A stretch of 49,261 nt of DNA. Origin: Planctomycetaceae bacterium. GTDB lineage: Bacteria; Planctomycetota; Planctomycetia; Planctomycetales; Planctomycetaceae. The stretch is taken from contig JAEUII010000373.1 in NCBI GenBank assembly GCA_016795145.1, positions 1 to 49,261 of the forward strand. The letters run 5' to 3'. Positions 17,246-26,000 of this stretch are shown in pieces. The notes under the pieces were generated by a model. The model made no database searches and had not been told where the DNA came from. It worked only from the letters and a program-made list of their open reading frames with translations. Made by a program: the position numbers and the translations under genes. How positions within the stretch are numbered: the first letter of the stretch is position 1; the number at the start of each line of letters is the position of its first letter.

Positions 17246-17563
17246 ATGCACGAATCACTCAAACGCGCCGTCAGGCAGTACATCAGAAAGACGCGAGATG
17301 AGTTGACTCGGCTTGAGACGTTGATTGGCGACAGCACCGACGAGTTTCCGGCACTTGCTGAGATCGCACCGTTTGCACATTTCAGAACGGGTCTTGATGA
17401 ATTTCTCCGGAGCCGCACTGGTCGCGGCATCGGCGATGTGACTCTTGCTGACTGCTACTTCATCGGGCGTCAGGCATTCCTTCAGGCTCGTGGAATCGGT
17501 GAAGGGTACATCGCCGAACTAGATGCACGCATGAAGGAAATTGGTATCCCTGGATGGTTCTGA
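17246..17563 (+). CDS. small hypothetical protein with helix-hairpin-helix-like end
   Basis: A 105-residue cytoplasmic protein. The N-terminal half is charged and helical (ESLKRAVRQYIRKTRDELTR, LETLIGD). The C-terminal segment FLQARGIGEGYIAELDARM has the GIG hairpin spacing of helix-hairpin-helix modules such as the RNA polymerase alpha C-terminal domain. That suggests nucleic-acid contact, but it is only a pattern match. It sits alone between the receiver-like gene and the BPL_N gene, in the same direction as both. Confidence 0.55.
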   Translation: MHESLKRAVRQYIRKTRDELTRLETLIGDSTDEFPALAEIAPFAHFRTGLDEFLRSRTGRGIGDVTLADCYFIGRQAFLQARGIGEGYIAELDARMKEIGIPGWF

Positions 17564-17679
17564 TTCGTACGAGCTTTCTCTGAACCGTCTCGTCCGCGAT
17601 TGCGATGAGTTGTCGCTCAGCCCACAATATTGAGCGCTCTGTTTGTCTCGGTTCAGCGCGGTACTTTGGCGAGCCCGTT

Positions 17680-18561
17680 ATGTTGCGGTTTCCACTTGGT
17701 CGAATTCTGGCGTTCTTCGTCCTGGCGTTTGCGCATCAGGATGTTCCTGCATGTCAGACTGAGACCACTTCCAAAGCCGCTGAAGGCATTCAGGCCGCAG
17801 CAAGCGATTCAGCCAGTAATGCCGATGCGGATCAGGCGGCAGAGACGAAAACCGAACGGCTTCGGATCGCGATCTACGATCATTCTGACGGCAGCGCGAA
17901 AGCCCCGAAGGCTCTCCGCAGAATCTTGACGGAGGAGAGCGGCTTTGAGTGCGTCAAAGTCACACCGGAAGACATTCAAAAGGATGGCCTGAAAGATTGC
18001 CACGCGCTCATCATGCCGGGTGGATCCGGCAGTCTGCAGGCAAAGAAGCTTGGTGAAACGGGTCGCCGTAACATCCAGCAGTTTGTGACAAGTGGAGGCG
18101 GTTACGTCGGCATCTGTGCGGGATCCTATCTCGCGTCATCAGATTATGAATGGTCGCTGCACCTTCTGAATGCCAAAGTGTTTGATCGAGCCCACTGGGC
18201 GCGAGGAACCGGGGAGGTCACCATCAAGCTGACCACGGAAGGAAAGCAGTTTCTGTCCGAGGACAAAGAGGAACTGCCGGTCTATTACGGTCAGGGGCCA
18301 TTGCTGATTCCCGATACAAAGCCCGACCTTCCGGCGTTCGAACCTCTCGCCGCGTACGCTACCGAGATCGCCAAGAAGGGTGCCCCCACGGGCGTCATGA
18401 TCGGAACGACTGCGATTGCTCGCGCACCGTACGGAAAGGGACGAGTCATCTGCTTTAGCCCGCATCCCGAAGTTTCCGGTGGCCCGAATCATCTGATTTC
18501 AGCAGGTGTTCGCTGGGCAGCCGGAACTGATGCAGCGAGAACTGATAAGGATACGAAATGA
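17680..18561 (+). CDS. exported BPL_N (glutamine amidotransferase-like) domain protein
   Basis: The ATG at 17680 starts a signal sequence (MLRFPLGRILAFFVLAFAHQ) ending near DVPAC, possibly a lipoprotein-type cysteine. A further in-frame ATG at 17605 would put 25 extra residues before it. The domain from about residue 55 matches the biotin-ligase N-terminal-like class I amidotransferase fold: RIAIYDHSDG, ALIMPGGSGSLQAKKLG, GGYVGICAGSYLASS with the nucleophile-position Cys, and CFSPHPEVSGGPNH with a His-Pro-Glu near the end. Known members of this fold act on unknown substrates in the periplasm. Its last four bases overlap the next gene (ATGA), so the two are translated together. Confidence 0.85.
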   Translation: MLRFPLGRILAFFVLAFAHQDVPACQTETTSKAAEGIQAAASDSASNADADQAAETKTERLRIAIYDHSDGSAKAPKALRRILTEESGFECVKVTPEDIQKDGLKDCHALIMPGGSGSLQAKKLGETGRRNIQQFVTSGGGYVGICAGSYLASSDYEWSLHLLNAKVFDRAHWARGTGEVTIKLTTEGKQFLSEDKEELPVYYGQGPLLIPDTKPDLPAFEPLAAYATEIAKKGAPTGVMIGTTAIARAPYGKGRVICFSPHPEVSGGPNHLISAGVRWAAGTDAARTDKDTK

Positions 18562-19934
18562 AGATCTCTTGTTTTGTTACGTCTCTGTGCACCGTCCTTT
18601 GCTCCATCCATTCTCTCAGTGCTGTTGGTGGAGCACCGCAGAATGGCGACGCTCCGCAAGTGATCATCGAGTACTCTGAGTCTGGAGCGTCCTTCCAGTT
18701 TGAGATGGTCTCGGTCCCGGCAGTGAACGATGCAGGAGCCAAAGGAAAATGGACGATTGTCGCTGGCAAGGCGGATCCGAATGCCGGCAGCCTCCTGTGT
18801 CTGGCTGACGGAAAAATCCCGTCGAACGCTGACGACCCCGCTCATAGTTTCTTTCTGAACGCGGGCTCAACAGAGGGAGTGATCGCCGTTGACCTTGAGC
18901 ATGCCGTCGAACTGACTCAGATCGTTACGTACTCCTGGCACACAGATAGTCGGGCGCCGCAGGTGTATTCCGTTTACACGGCGACAGGTGACGAAGCAGG
19001 TTTCGAATTGCCAAAGTCTGCCGCCGACATGGCTCAGTCATCCGTCTGGAAGAAGCTGGCGGACGTTGACAGTCGATCGAGGAATCGTGCCGGCGGACAA
19101 CATGCGGTCAGTATCCAGAACGCAGGCAAGTCACTGGGCACATATCGATATCTTGTGTTTGTTGTTCAGTCGACAGAACCCGGAAACCGCTTCAGCCATA
19201 CGTTCTTCAGTGAGATCGATCTCGTCGTGGGAGACGCGAAGACTCTTGAACGCATCGCCGTTCCCGAGCTGCGTGAAATTCGATTCGCCACGGAAGATCA
19301 GACGTTTCGTTTCACGATCGATGTGACTCAGGCACTGGAACTGGAAGAGTGGTCTTCGACGGAACTGAAGCCAGTGATCCAGGAATGGTATCCGAAGATC
19401 GTGACGATGTTACCGAGCGATGGCTTTGAAGCACCTCATGATGTTCGGTTTCGCTATCTGCGTGACGCCGAGATGAAGGGAATTCCGGCGTATGCAGCAG
19501 GGACAACTGTGTCACTCAATGCCGAGTGGTTTCGGGGTCAGCTGAACGGCGAAGCACGCGGTGCGGTCGTGCATGAAATGGTTCACATCGTTCAAAAATA
19601 TCCTGGCCGCAGCCGACGAAACCGCAACATCATGCCACCGCCCGGATGGCTTGTGGAAGGGATCCCTGACTACATTCGCTGGTTCCTGTACGAACCAGAA
19701 ACCGGTGGCGCGAAGCTCTCGCCGCAGCGACTGAAGAGTGCAAAACACGATGCCAGTTATCGCACCACGGCCAACTTCATCGACTGGGTGATTCGCAGCC
19801 ATCCGGCCGAAGAGAACATTCTCCAGCGTCTCAACGCGACCGCTCGCAATGGTGAGTATTCCGCCGACACATGGAAGCAGCTTACTGGAAAAACTGAGCA
19901 GGAACTTGCTGACGCATGGAGAGCCGGGCAGTAG
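18558..19934 (+). CDS. basic secretory protein-like metallopeptidase, exported
   Basis: A 458-residue protein with a signal peptide (CFVTSLCTVLCSIHSLSA). Residues about 35-220 look like a beta-sandwich resembling discoidin-type domains (VIAVDLEHAVELTQIVTYSW, YRYLVFVVQS). The C-terminal part, from about 240, is a BSP-type peptidase domain with the zinc motif VVHEMVHIVQ near residue 339, followed by PPGWLVEGIPDYIRWFLYEP, which supplies further conserved residues, and ANFIDWVI. The family is found in plants (defence-linked) and bacteria. The gene overlaps the BPL_N gene by four bases, so both exported proteins likely belong to one function. Confidence 0.88.
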   Translation: MKISCFVTSLCTVLCSIHSLSAVGGAPQNGDAPQVIIEYSESGASFQFEMVSVPAVNDAGAKGKWTIVAGKADPNAGSLLCLADGKIPSNADDPAHSFFLNAGSTEGVIAVDLEHAVELTQIVTYSWHTDSRAPQVYSVYTATGDEAGFELPKSAADMAQSSVWKKLADVDSRSRNRAGGQHAVSIQNAGKSLGTYRYLVFVVQSTEPGNRFSHTFFSEIDLVVGDAKTLERIAVPELREIRFATEDQTFRFTIDVTQALELEEWSSTELKPVIQEWYPKIVTMLPSDGFEAPHDVRFRYLRDAEMKGIPAYAAGTTVSLNAEWFRGQLNGEARGAVVHEMVHIVQKYPGRSRRNRNIMPPPGWLVEGIPDYIRWFLYEPETGGAKLSPQRLKSAKHDASYRTTANFIDWVIRSHPAEENILQRLNATARNGEYSADTWKQLTGKTEQELADAWRAGQ

Positions 19935-19965
19935 CAGTAGAGCGTGATCTCTGCGATGGCCCGCG

Positions 19966-20436
19966 CTATTCCTTGCTGCGGAGGATCCGGTGTTCCATTT
20001 CTTCAAGGTACGCAAGAAGTCGGTCACGTTCGTTGGCGAGGTGTCGTACTCGAAGCAGAGAGCGGACTCGAGTTCGCAGCTCAAGCCGGTTCACAGGCTT
20101 CGTCAGGAAGTCATCGCAGCCGGCGTTCACAGCTTTTTCAATATCACCGGCTTCATTCAGTGCCGTCACCATCAGAACGGGAATCATACGTTTTGCCGGA
20201 TCGGCTTTGATCTGTGAACAGACTTCGTAACCACTCATGCGTGGCATCATGATGTCCAGCAGGATCAGGTCAGGCTGATGCTGATCCACCATCTGCATCG
20301 TCTGATGACCATCGGCGGCCATCAGGATCTCGTAGCCCTCATCCGCCAGGTAGGCTTCCAGAAGCTCACGGTTTTGCTGAATGTCGTCTGCGATCAGAAC
20401 GCGTGAGGACGAGATGTCGATATCGGAAGAGTGCAT
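19966..20436 (-). CDS. response regulator receiver protein
   Basis: A 156-residue stand-alone receiver domain. All key residues are present: the acidic pair in VLIADDIQQNR, the phospho-acceptor Asp in LILLDIMMPRMSGYEV, the Thr in LMVTALNEAGD and the Lys in FLTKPVNRLELRTRV. The C-terminal 30 residues form a short coiled coil (LANERDRLLAYLEEMEHRIL), often a dimerisation or signal relay helix in PleD-like proteins. No histidine kinase is nearby. The stop is 31 bases from the converging metallopeptidase gene. Confidence 0.92.
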   Translation of the reverse strand: MHSSDIDISSSRVLIADDIQQNRELLEAYLADEGYEILMAADGHQTMQMVDQHQPDLILLDIMMPRMSGYEVCSQIKADPAKRMIPVLMVTALNEAGDIEKAVNAGCDDFLTKPVNRLELRTRVRSLLRVRHLANERDRLLAYLEEMEHRILRSKE

Positions 20437-21171
20437 CCGGGGTTCCAGTATTCATATCCGAGCGTGGATCTGGTGACTTGTTCGATGTCGCGTGATCGAT
20501 GCTCGTGTGCTGAAGCAGTTATTTCAGCCCGGAGAATACTGTGACTGGAAAAAAGCGGCAACTGCGCTCCCGGCGGACAGGCTTTGCGTGGACAAGGCGA
20601 GAATTCACGCTAACTTTCGCTGCGCGCAAAAAGAAAGGGGAAAGGCACGAGACCTTTCCCCTTTCCACCGTGAAGTTTGCCGAAACAAACTCCTCGGCAG
20701 GAGCTTCCCGCTCGGGCCACGCACCCATATGAGCGGGAACAGGCGAGTTTCCTGACCTTCCCCTCCTTTGACCCCTGCGGAGTTAACGCGGTCACCGGGT
20801 CCCACCACTCCGATGACTGCCTCCGCATGTGGAAAAAGCAACCGCCGTGCCAAATTCCTGCCGAGGACTTTTCTGAGCAGCAGAATGTGCGTTTGAGCCG
20901 TGTTTTCTCTGAAAACCGTCGACGATTTCTTCTCGTCTGCATCAAGTCACGGCCGCTGAACATGCCAGTTTTCGGCGCATGGCTGCATGCAGCATTGCCC
21001 GTCGAATACGCAACCTGAGTGTACTCGAAAAACGTTCACTCAGTGAACGTAGTGGATCTTGCTAAAGATCCCCGAACCCCAGCACCTTCGTCGTGGTTAC
21101 CAGACAAACGCCGAGTCGCCTAATTGCTGCTGAGAGGCGTGTACTTTTTGCCCAACCGTCGCCAGTAGCCT
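20437..21171. other. intergenic stretch with one hairpin
   Basis: No supported gene lies in these 735 bases. It contains the 13-bp hairpin at 20633-20665. The rest holds only overlapping short frames without motifs. Confidence 0.5.
20633..20665. terminator. 13-bp perfect hairpin, possible terminator
   Basis: Bases 20633-20645 pair perfectly with 20653-20665 (7-nt loop). The arms are purine on one side and pyrimidine on the other. It is 500 bases past the stop of the glycosyltransferase, so a terminator role is only possible. Confidence 0.45.
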
Positions 21172-22416
21172 CTAAACGACCGAATGCGTGGCCGTCTTGT
21201 GTTTCATCGTTACGGGCTGAACATCGACGATCGTGCATTTGGGGTTGCTGCCGAAGCGATATGTGATGCCTCGCCAGGTCAGCTTGCGGATGAAGTACGT
21301 GTTGAGCGTTGAAAGCAGGTTCAGCTGATTCGGGAGAAGTGTCGCCATCGGAAACAGAATCCACTGTGCCAGAGAAATTCGAGGCACCTGCTCGCCTCGA
21401 GCGGCCAGGACCTTTTTCACATGCTGGTGCCCGATTGGAATGGCCAGCAGCGAGATTCCCATCAGGACAAAGTACATCGCCGTGAACTCACGCCACCAAT
21501 ACAGCGAAGGCATCGCCATTGGCAGCAGAGTAAACAGGATGGTCATGTTGAGCGTCAGCATGTGCAGCGCCAGCCATCGCCATCGTGAATTGTCGATACG
21601 AACGGTAAAAAGCTGACGCGTCGCAAATCGATAATAGTCGCCCAGCGAAATCGATTCGCGATTCAGCAGCATTGCCGAAGCGACGAACCGAGTGCTCCGT
21701 CCTGAAGATCTGACCCAGGTGCTGATCGTTGAATCTTCAATGAACGAATTGGCCAGAACATGCCGGAACTGCGGATTGCGAAAGTCGGAGGCTCGCGCGG
21801 CCATGCAGCCACCCCAAAGCAGTCCAAACAGATTCATTGCGGGCACGGCAAATCCGTTCCACAACATTCGTGTCACACCAGACAGTGTGGCATCCGGCGG
21901 CAAATACCAGCGATTCCCCGAGACAGCTCCAACGGAAGGATCACGAAGTCCTTCTGCCAGTTCTTTGAGTGCTGATCGATGCAGCATGGAATCGCCGTCG
22001 ATCCACGCAACGATTTCACAATCGTCCGGTAACGACTCCGTTGCAGCCAGTAGTCCGCTGACCTTTCCGCTGCAGTGCGGAAGCCTGTCCTTCAGGATCA
22101 TCAGTTCCACATTCGGGCTCTGAAGTTCGTCCAGGATCTGTTTGACCTGCCGAAGCGCGGGGTCCGTTTCGGAATCCACAACAATGCGAATTCGAAGCTG
22201 TGGATAATCGGACGCCAGCAGCCTGACCAGGCACTCTCGCAAAAACGGATCCGCCCCTCGAAGACACAGTATCGCCAGCATCGGCGGGTACTGGCCGTCT
22301 GGTGGCAGTGGTGCGAATGCCTGGCGCAGGGTTCGCACGTACTTCGAGAGCATGATGATCTGAACCAGACTCAGCAGGATCATCCACCCGATTAGAATCA
22401 GCCCTGGAAGCGGCAT
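21172..22416 (-). CDS. membrane GT2-family glycosyltransferase
   Basis: A 414-residue membrane enzyme. An N-terminal membrane helix (LILIGWMILLSLVQIIML) is followed by a GT-A domain with the donor-binding Asp in VVDSETDPA, the metal-binding IDGDS motif, and ANSFIEDSTIS with the acidic base position. RIDNSRWRW resembles the processive or ceramide-glucosyltransferase (R/Q)xxRW motif. Three to four C-terminal membrane segments follow (LHMLTLNMTILFTLLPMAM, YFVLMGISLLAIPIG). This is the layout of ceramide glucosyltransferase-like and hopanoid-linked HpnI-like enzymes. The substrate is not certain. It probably transfers sugar to a lipid at the inner membrane. The methyltransferase upstream is in the same direction. 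Confidence 0.85.
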   Translation of the reverse strand: MPLPGLILIGWMILLSLVQIIMLSKYVRTLRQAFAPLPPDGQYPPMLAILCLRGADPFLRECLVRLLASDYPQLRIRIVVDSETDPALRQVKQILDELQSPNVELMILKDRLPHCSGKVSGLLAATESLPDDCEIVAWIDGDSMLHRSALKELAEGLRDPSVGAVSGNRWYLPPDATLSGVTRMLWNGFAVPAMNLFGLLWGGCMAARASDFRNPQFRHVLANSFIEDSTISTWVRSSGRSTRFVASAMLLNRESISLGDYYRFATRQLFTVRIDNSRWRWLALHMLTLNMTILFTLLPMAMPSLYWWREFTAMYFVLMGISLLAIPIGHQHVKKVLAARGEQVPRISLAQWILFPMATLLPNQLNLLSTLNTYFIRKLTWRGITYRFGSNPKCTIVDVQPVTMKHKTATHSVV

Positions 22417-22745
22417 GTCGGCACCCTTCCTTTGAACTGTCCAATTTCGAGCGATTGCATTCTGCTGTCCGGGACCACCGACTGAAGCAATCGGCTTAGC
22501 GACTTCACTGTTACCGCAAATTGTAAGGGGCTGCCAACCATGCTCATGAACGTTTGGTGTGCGAACTGGGACCTTCAGTTGCGAAGATTGTTCGGAGCGG
22601 TGGTGGGCACACTATCAAATTCCAACTGGAAATGCGAATTCACCTGGTTTTCGAGTCTGGTGCACACCGGATGGGCTGGCGCTGAATCCAAAAGGAAACA
22701 TCCCCAGACAGTGATTACTGAACGGTGTTCACCCCGGGGCTGCCA
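22417..22745. other. intergenic stretch, nothing recognised
   Basis: The upstream region of the glycosyltransferase. No motif-bearing frame or clear hairpin was seen. Confidence 0.5.
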
Positions 22746-23723
22746 TCAGGCCTTCTCAAGGTAGAAGGAACCGGGCTCCGAGTTTTGTGTGACGAACGGG
22801 CATGCGCGGCGCAAGTGGTCAAAATGGTCGTGCTTCAGGTAGTTCAGCGCACCGATGATCTTCCACTGAGGGTTGCCGCTCAACAGAGCTTCCATCAGAT
22901 ACTGTTCGTTCCAGAGCCTCACTTTTTCGACGACCCATGCATGAGGATAATCACGCGGTGTGAAGATATCGTGAATGTGAACGATCACACCCTTGTTCAG
23001 CGCGGGCATGATCTCCAGGAACTCGCACAGGACATCGCCCTGCGGCCGGATCACATGCGATGAGTCGATGAACAGAATGTCTCCCGCTTCGAGGGCACTG
23101 AAGACTGACTGGTCAACCTGTTCAACGCGTTCGCGCAGCACCTGAACTCCGGAGCGTTCGAGCCATGGCATTTCATACGGCTCGACGCAGATGTGCTGGC
23201 AACGATAACTGGGGTCTTCCTTCTCATTCGCCCTGACCGCTTCGATGGCAAGCAGAGTCGAATTGCCACTTCCGATTTCCACAATACGCCGAGGCTTTCG
23301 GACGCGAATCAGGTTGTACCAGAACTCGGCATCGCCAGCATCGAAGTAACCGTTTCCGAATGCGTAGGTCAGGTCATCTGTCTTCTGAGTCCCAAACTTT
23401 TTCAGCTCATCACTGAATCGAAAGGACTTCAGCAGCTCCAGCTGGGCCGTCGTGTTGAGATCGACGCCGGGCAGCCTGCGAGGCTTGTCCAGAGGATGAA
23501 TGAGCAGGCGAAAGTCTGTCAGCGGTTCATAGTAATGGTTCGAAACCGGGAAGACGCCAACCGCAGACAGTACCTTGCGGCACAGCGGCATTCGTTCCAC
23601 GCCCGCTCGACGCAGGACCCGCATCAGAATCGCAGATGGCACCAGGAACGGCGCCATGCAAAGATCGAGGACGGGAAGAATGGCCTTCTTCAGAGGGTGC
23701 ACTGTCGGTCTCCGGTGAAGCAA
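22746..23723 (-). CDS. class I SAM-dependent methyltransferase
   Basis: A 325-residue protein. The SAM-binding motif is RRIVEIGSGNSTLLAIEA at about residues 145-162, followed by HICVEPYEMPWLE (acidic residue contacting the ribose) and GDILFIDSSHVIRPQGDV with a conserved Asp. This is the Methyltransf_24 type seen near sugar-modifying and exopolysaccharide genes. The N-terminal 60 residues contain a hydrophobic stretch (AILPVLDLCMAPFLVPSAIL) that may bind the membrane. It sits upstream of the glycosyltransferase on the same strand, 329 bases away, so the two could modify one glycolipid; that link is inferred from position only. Confidence 0.85.
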   Translation of the reverse strand: MLHRRPTVHPLKKAILPVLDLCMAPFLVPSAILMRVLRRAGVERMPLCRKVLSAVGVFPVSNHYYEPLTDFRLLIHPLDKPRRLPGVDLNTTAQLELLKSFRFSDELKKFGTQKTDDLTYAFGNGYFDAGDAEFWYNLIRVRKPRRIVEIGSGNSTLLAIEAVRANEKEDPSYRCQHICVEPYEMPWLERSGVQVLRERVEQVDQSVFSALEAGDILFIDSSHVIRPQGDVLCEFLEIMPALNKGVIVHIHDIFTPRDYPHAWVVEKVRLWNEQYLMEALLSGNPQWKIIGALNYLKHDHFDHLRRACPFVTQNSEPGSFYLEKA

Positions 23724-23918
23724 ATAGCCTCGACAGGCGAAACCTGACCCGGAAACAGCAACAAGGAAACTCCAGTCGCAGCACCTAATGTCCCGCTGGT
23801 CCGCCTGACCAAAAGCGGGACGATAATGACTTTTCGCAGACTCGTCAGCCTCAAAACCGCAGGCTCGTCAGGCTCGATAATCGAATGTTGCTGCTCGGAA
23901 AGCGGGTTTGAGCATTCT

Positions 23919-25853
23919 CTATTTGCGCTCGTAGTCAAAATCGAGCGTTGACTCGGCCAGGACCTTGCCTTCCACCGCCTTTAGCAATTCAGCCCGGCTG
24001 GCTTTGTCGGCGGAGAGACTGAGCTCTTCTGACAACGCAAACACTGTGATGTGGTATGTTTTCACACCCGGTCCGCGAGAACACATCGGATCGTATTCCC
24101 GGCGCTTCTTGTCGTTCACTCCCAGCGTCCCAACGCTTTTCGAGTTCTGTTTCAGCGAGGTCGTGTTCGCGGGAATGTTGTAGACGACCCAGTACGACTT
24201 CTCCATGTCGGGAGCCGTATGCCAGAGGCTGACGGCGAATGCCTTCGTGCCTTCAGGTGCGCCCGACCATTCAATCGCGGGTGATTCACTTTTGCCGTCA
24301 CAGGTACAGTCGATACTGACCAAGCCCTGAGCATTCACGGAGCTGCTCTTGAGCTGAAGGGTTGACGTTGACGCAGACTTCCTGGGAGCAGGCCGTTCTT
24401 TCGATGCGGTGTTGTCGCCCTTTCCTCGCGGAGGTCGCTTGTTGTCGTCCGGCGGAGGCGGCTGGTCTTCGCGAGGAGGCCGACCGCCCGGACGTCCTTC
24501 GCCAGGCCGTCCTTCACCGGGTCGCGGTGGTCTGCGGTCATCGCCGCCGCCCGGGCCTCGTCCTTCCGGGCCTCGACGTCGGGGTGTAAACGTTTCGGTC
24601 GTGCTCTTGCCGGCTGGATCGGTGAACGTAAATGTCACCGACTGGTTTTCATTGATGGTGTAAGCAACGGTCCCCTTCTTTCCTCGCACGTCGTACGTCA
24701 GCAGATAGCTGCCCTTCTTTGTTTCCTTGAAATCTGTGATCTTCGCGCCTTGAAGAGGACGAAGGTCCGGGCGAACGGGTTCAGCTCGGGGTTGAGGATC
24801 GACCTGACCATCGGCTTCGACGACTTCTCCGTAGAAGCCACCATTCAGATAAGGATATTTCTTCGTTGCGTGGTAGTGATAGTTTCCGTCCGCATCCTTG
24901 TGACCGTTGAACGCGTCAAGATTCTTCACCGGTGATCCATCGGGTTCTTCGTAGCCGTAGATCGGATAACCGTCCAGAGCATAAGCGATCGGCTGAGCCT
25001 TCCCGACAACCTCCTGAAGATGCACGGGAGCAATGTGATAGTGATAGTCATCGGCTCGACCACAGTGCCCGCCAAATTCATCAAGCTCACCAAACAGATA
25101 CGCATCATCTCCCCGATTATTCAGGGGATTGAAGATCGGGATCCCGTTCACAGCCACAGCGATCGCGCCTCGCAGGAATGCTCCCTTCGCGGTGCGAGGC
25201 TTCTTGGCAGGAACTGGATTCATCGGTATCTGCCACGCATTGTTTCCGGTATAGGTCTGAGGCAGCGGAACCTGCTGCTGCCAGCTTGTGATCCCGACCA
25301 TCATTTGATGAGCCGGGATGCCGTTGGATTCGACATAGAACCAGCGACCATCGGACCGTGTTTTGATGGCGCTGAGTTTTTCAAACGCGGCGAATGCTTC
25401 AGTAATGTTGGCCATTGAATGAAGAGGCTCCACGGGACCAAGGACAACGGGTTGCCACTGAGTGACCGAAACAGGTAGCTGTGTTGTGAGGGACTTTGCG
25501 GCATTCGATTTCGACTCCTGTCCCTGCTGTTCACGAATTGTCTGTTGTCGGGCGGTGATCCAATCCTGATCGCCGGACGAAAGAGCTTCAAGCCGAAGAA
25601 GAACCAGACTTCCGTCGTTTCTTCGAATCTGTACTCGATCGTTTCGCACCATGACGAACGATCCTTCGTCAAGGACTGCCCCCGAAGGCGACGTCCAGAC
25701 TCGTCCGGCAGCCATCGCCCTCGTGTTGGCCGAATCCAAATGACCATGTGGCTCATCACCATCATGGCCTGAATGTGCCAGCGCCGACACCGGCCAGGCG
25801 ATCATCGTCCCAACAAAGGCCAGTGACAATGTGCATAGCGTGAGCGGTTTCAT
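23919..25853 (-). CDS. exported SHD1-YHYH-PEBP fusion protein
   Basis: A 644-residue protein with signal peptide (SLAFVGTMIAWPVSALA). Parts in order: a His-rich start (HSGHDGDEPHGH); an SHD1-like domain (VWTSPSGAVLDEGSFVMVRN, VQIRRNDGSLVLLRLEALS) at about 50-110; the YHYH domain (GRADDYHYHIAPVHL, PIAYALDGYPIYGYE, DGNYHYHATKKYPYLNGGFY) at about 200-370; a long Pro/Arg/Gly-rich linker (GEGRPGEGRPGGRPPRED); and a C-terminal PEBP domain of the YbhB/YbcL type (SIDCTCDGKSESPAIEWSG, YWVVYNIPANT, SRGPGVKTYHITVFAL). YHYH proteins are of unknown function with likely metal-binding His residues. It is the last gene of the ECF-led run and lies 148 bases after the sulfatase stop, a gap filled by repeats. 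Confidence 0.9.
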   Translation of the reverse strand: MKPLTLCTLSLAFVGTMIAWPVSALAHSGHDGDEPHGHLDSANTRAMAAGRVWTSPSGAVLDEGSFVMVRNDRVQIRRNDGSLVLLRLEALSSGDQDWITARQQTIREQQGQESKSNAAKSLTTQLPVSVTQWQPVVLGPVEPLHSMANITEAFAAFEKLSAIKTRSDGRWFYVESNGIPAHQMMVGITSWQQQVPLPQTYTGNNAWQIPMNPVPAKKPRTAKGAFLRGAIAVAVNGIPIFNPLNNRGDDAYLFGELDEFGGHCGRADDYHYHIAPVHLQEVVGKAQPIAYALDGYPIYGYEEPDGSPVKNLDAFNGHKDADGNYHYHATKKYPYLNGGFYGEVVEADGQVDPQPRAEPVRPDLRPLQGAKITDFKETKKGSYLLTYDVRGKKGTVAYTINENQSVTFTFTDPAGKSTTETFTPRRRGPEGRGPGGGDDRRPPRPGEGRPGEGRPGGRPPREDQPPPPDDNKRPPRGKGDNTASKERPAPRKSASTSTLQLKSSSVNAQGLVSIDCTCDGKSESPAIEWSGAPEGTKAFAVSLWHTAPDMEKSYWVVYNIPANTTSLKQNSKSVGTLGVNDKKRREYDPMCSRGPGVKTYHITVFALSEELSLSADKASRAELLKAVEGKVLAESTLDFDYERK

Positions 25854-25870
25854 CGAAAGGACCTTTGATT

Positions 25871-25900
25871 GAAAGCCGAAAGCGGAAAGCCGAAAGCGGA
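25871..25900 (+). repeat. intergenic copy of the gccgaaagcgga repeat
   Basis: Two tandem units of gaaagccgaaagcg between the sulfatase and the YHYH gene. The same core occurs inside the 2445-residue gene at 43228-45510. Confidence 0.8.
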
Positions 25901-26000
25901 ACCAAGAACCACGAACTAAGAACCACGAACTACACCAATGTGCCCCGTGTCTCCGACGCGGGCCGTCAGCAGAATCCTGCCATGAACTGGCGACTAAGAA

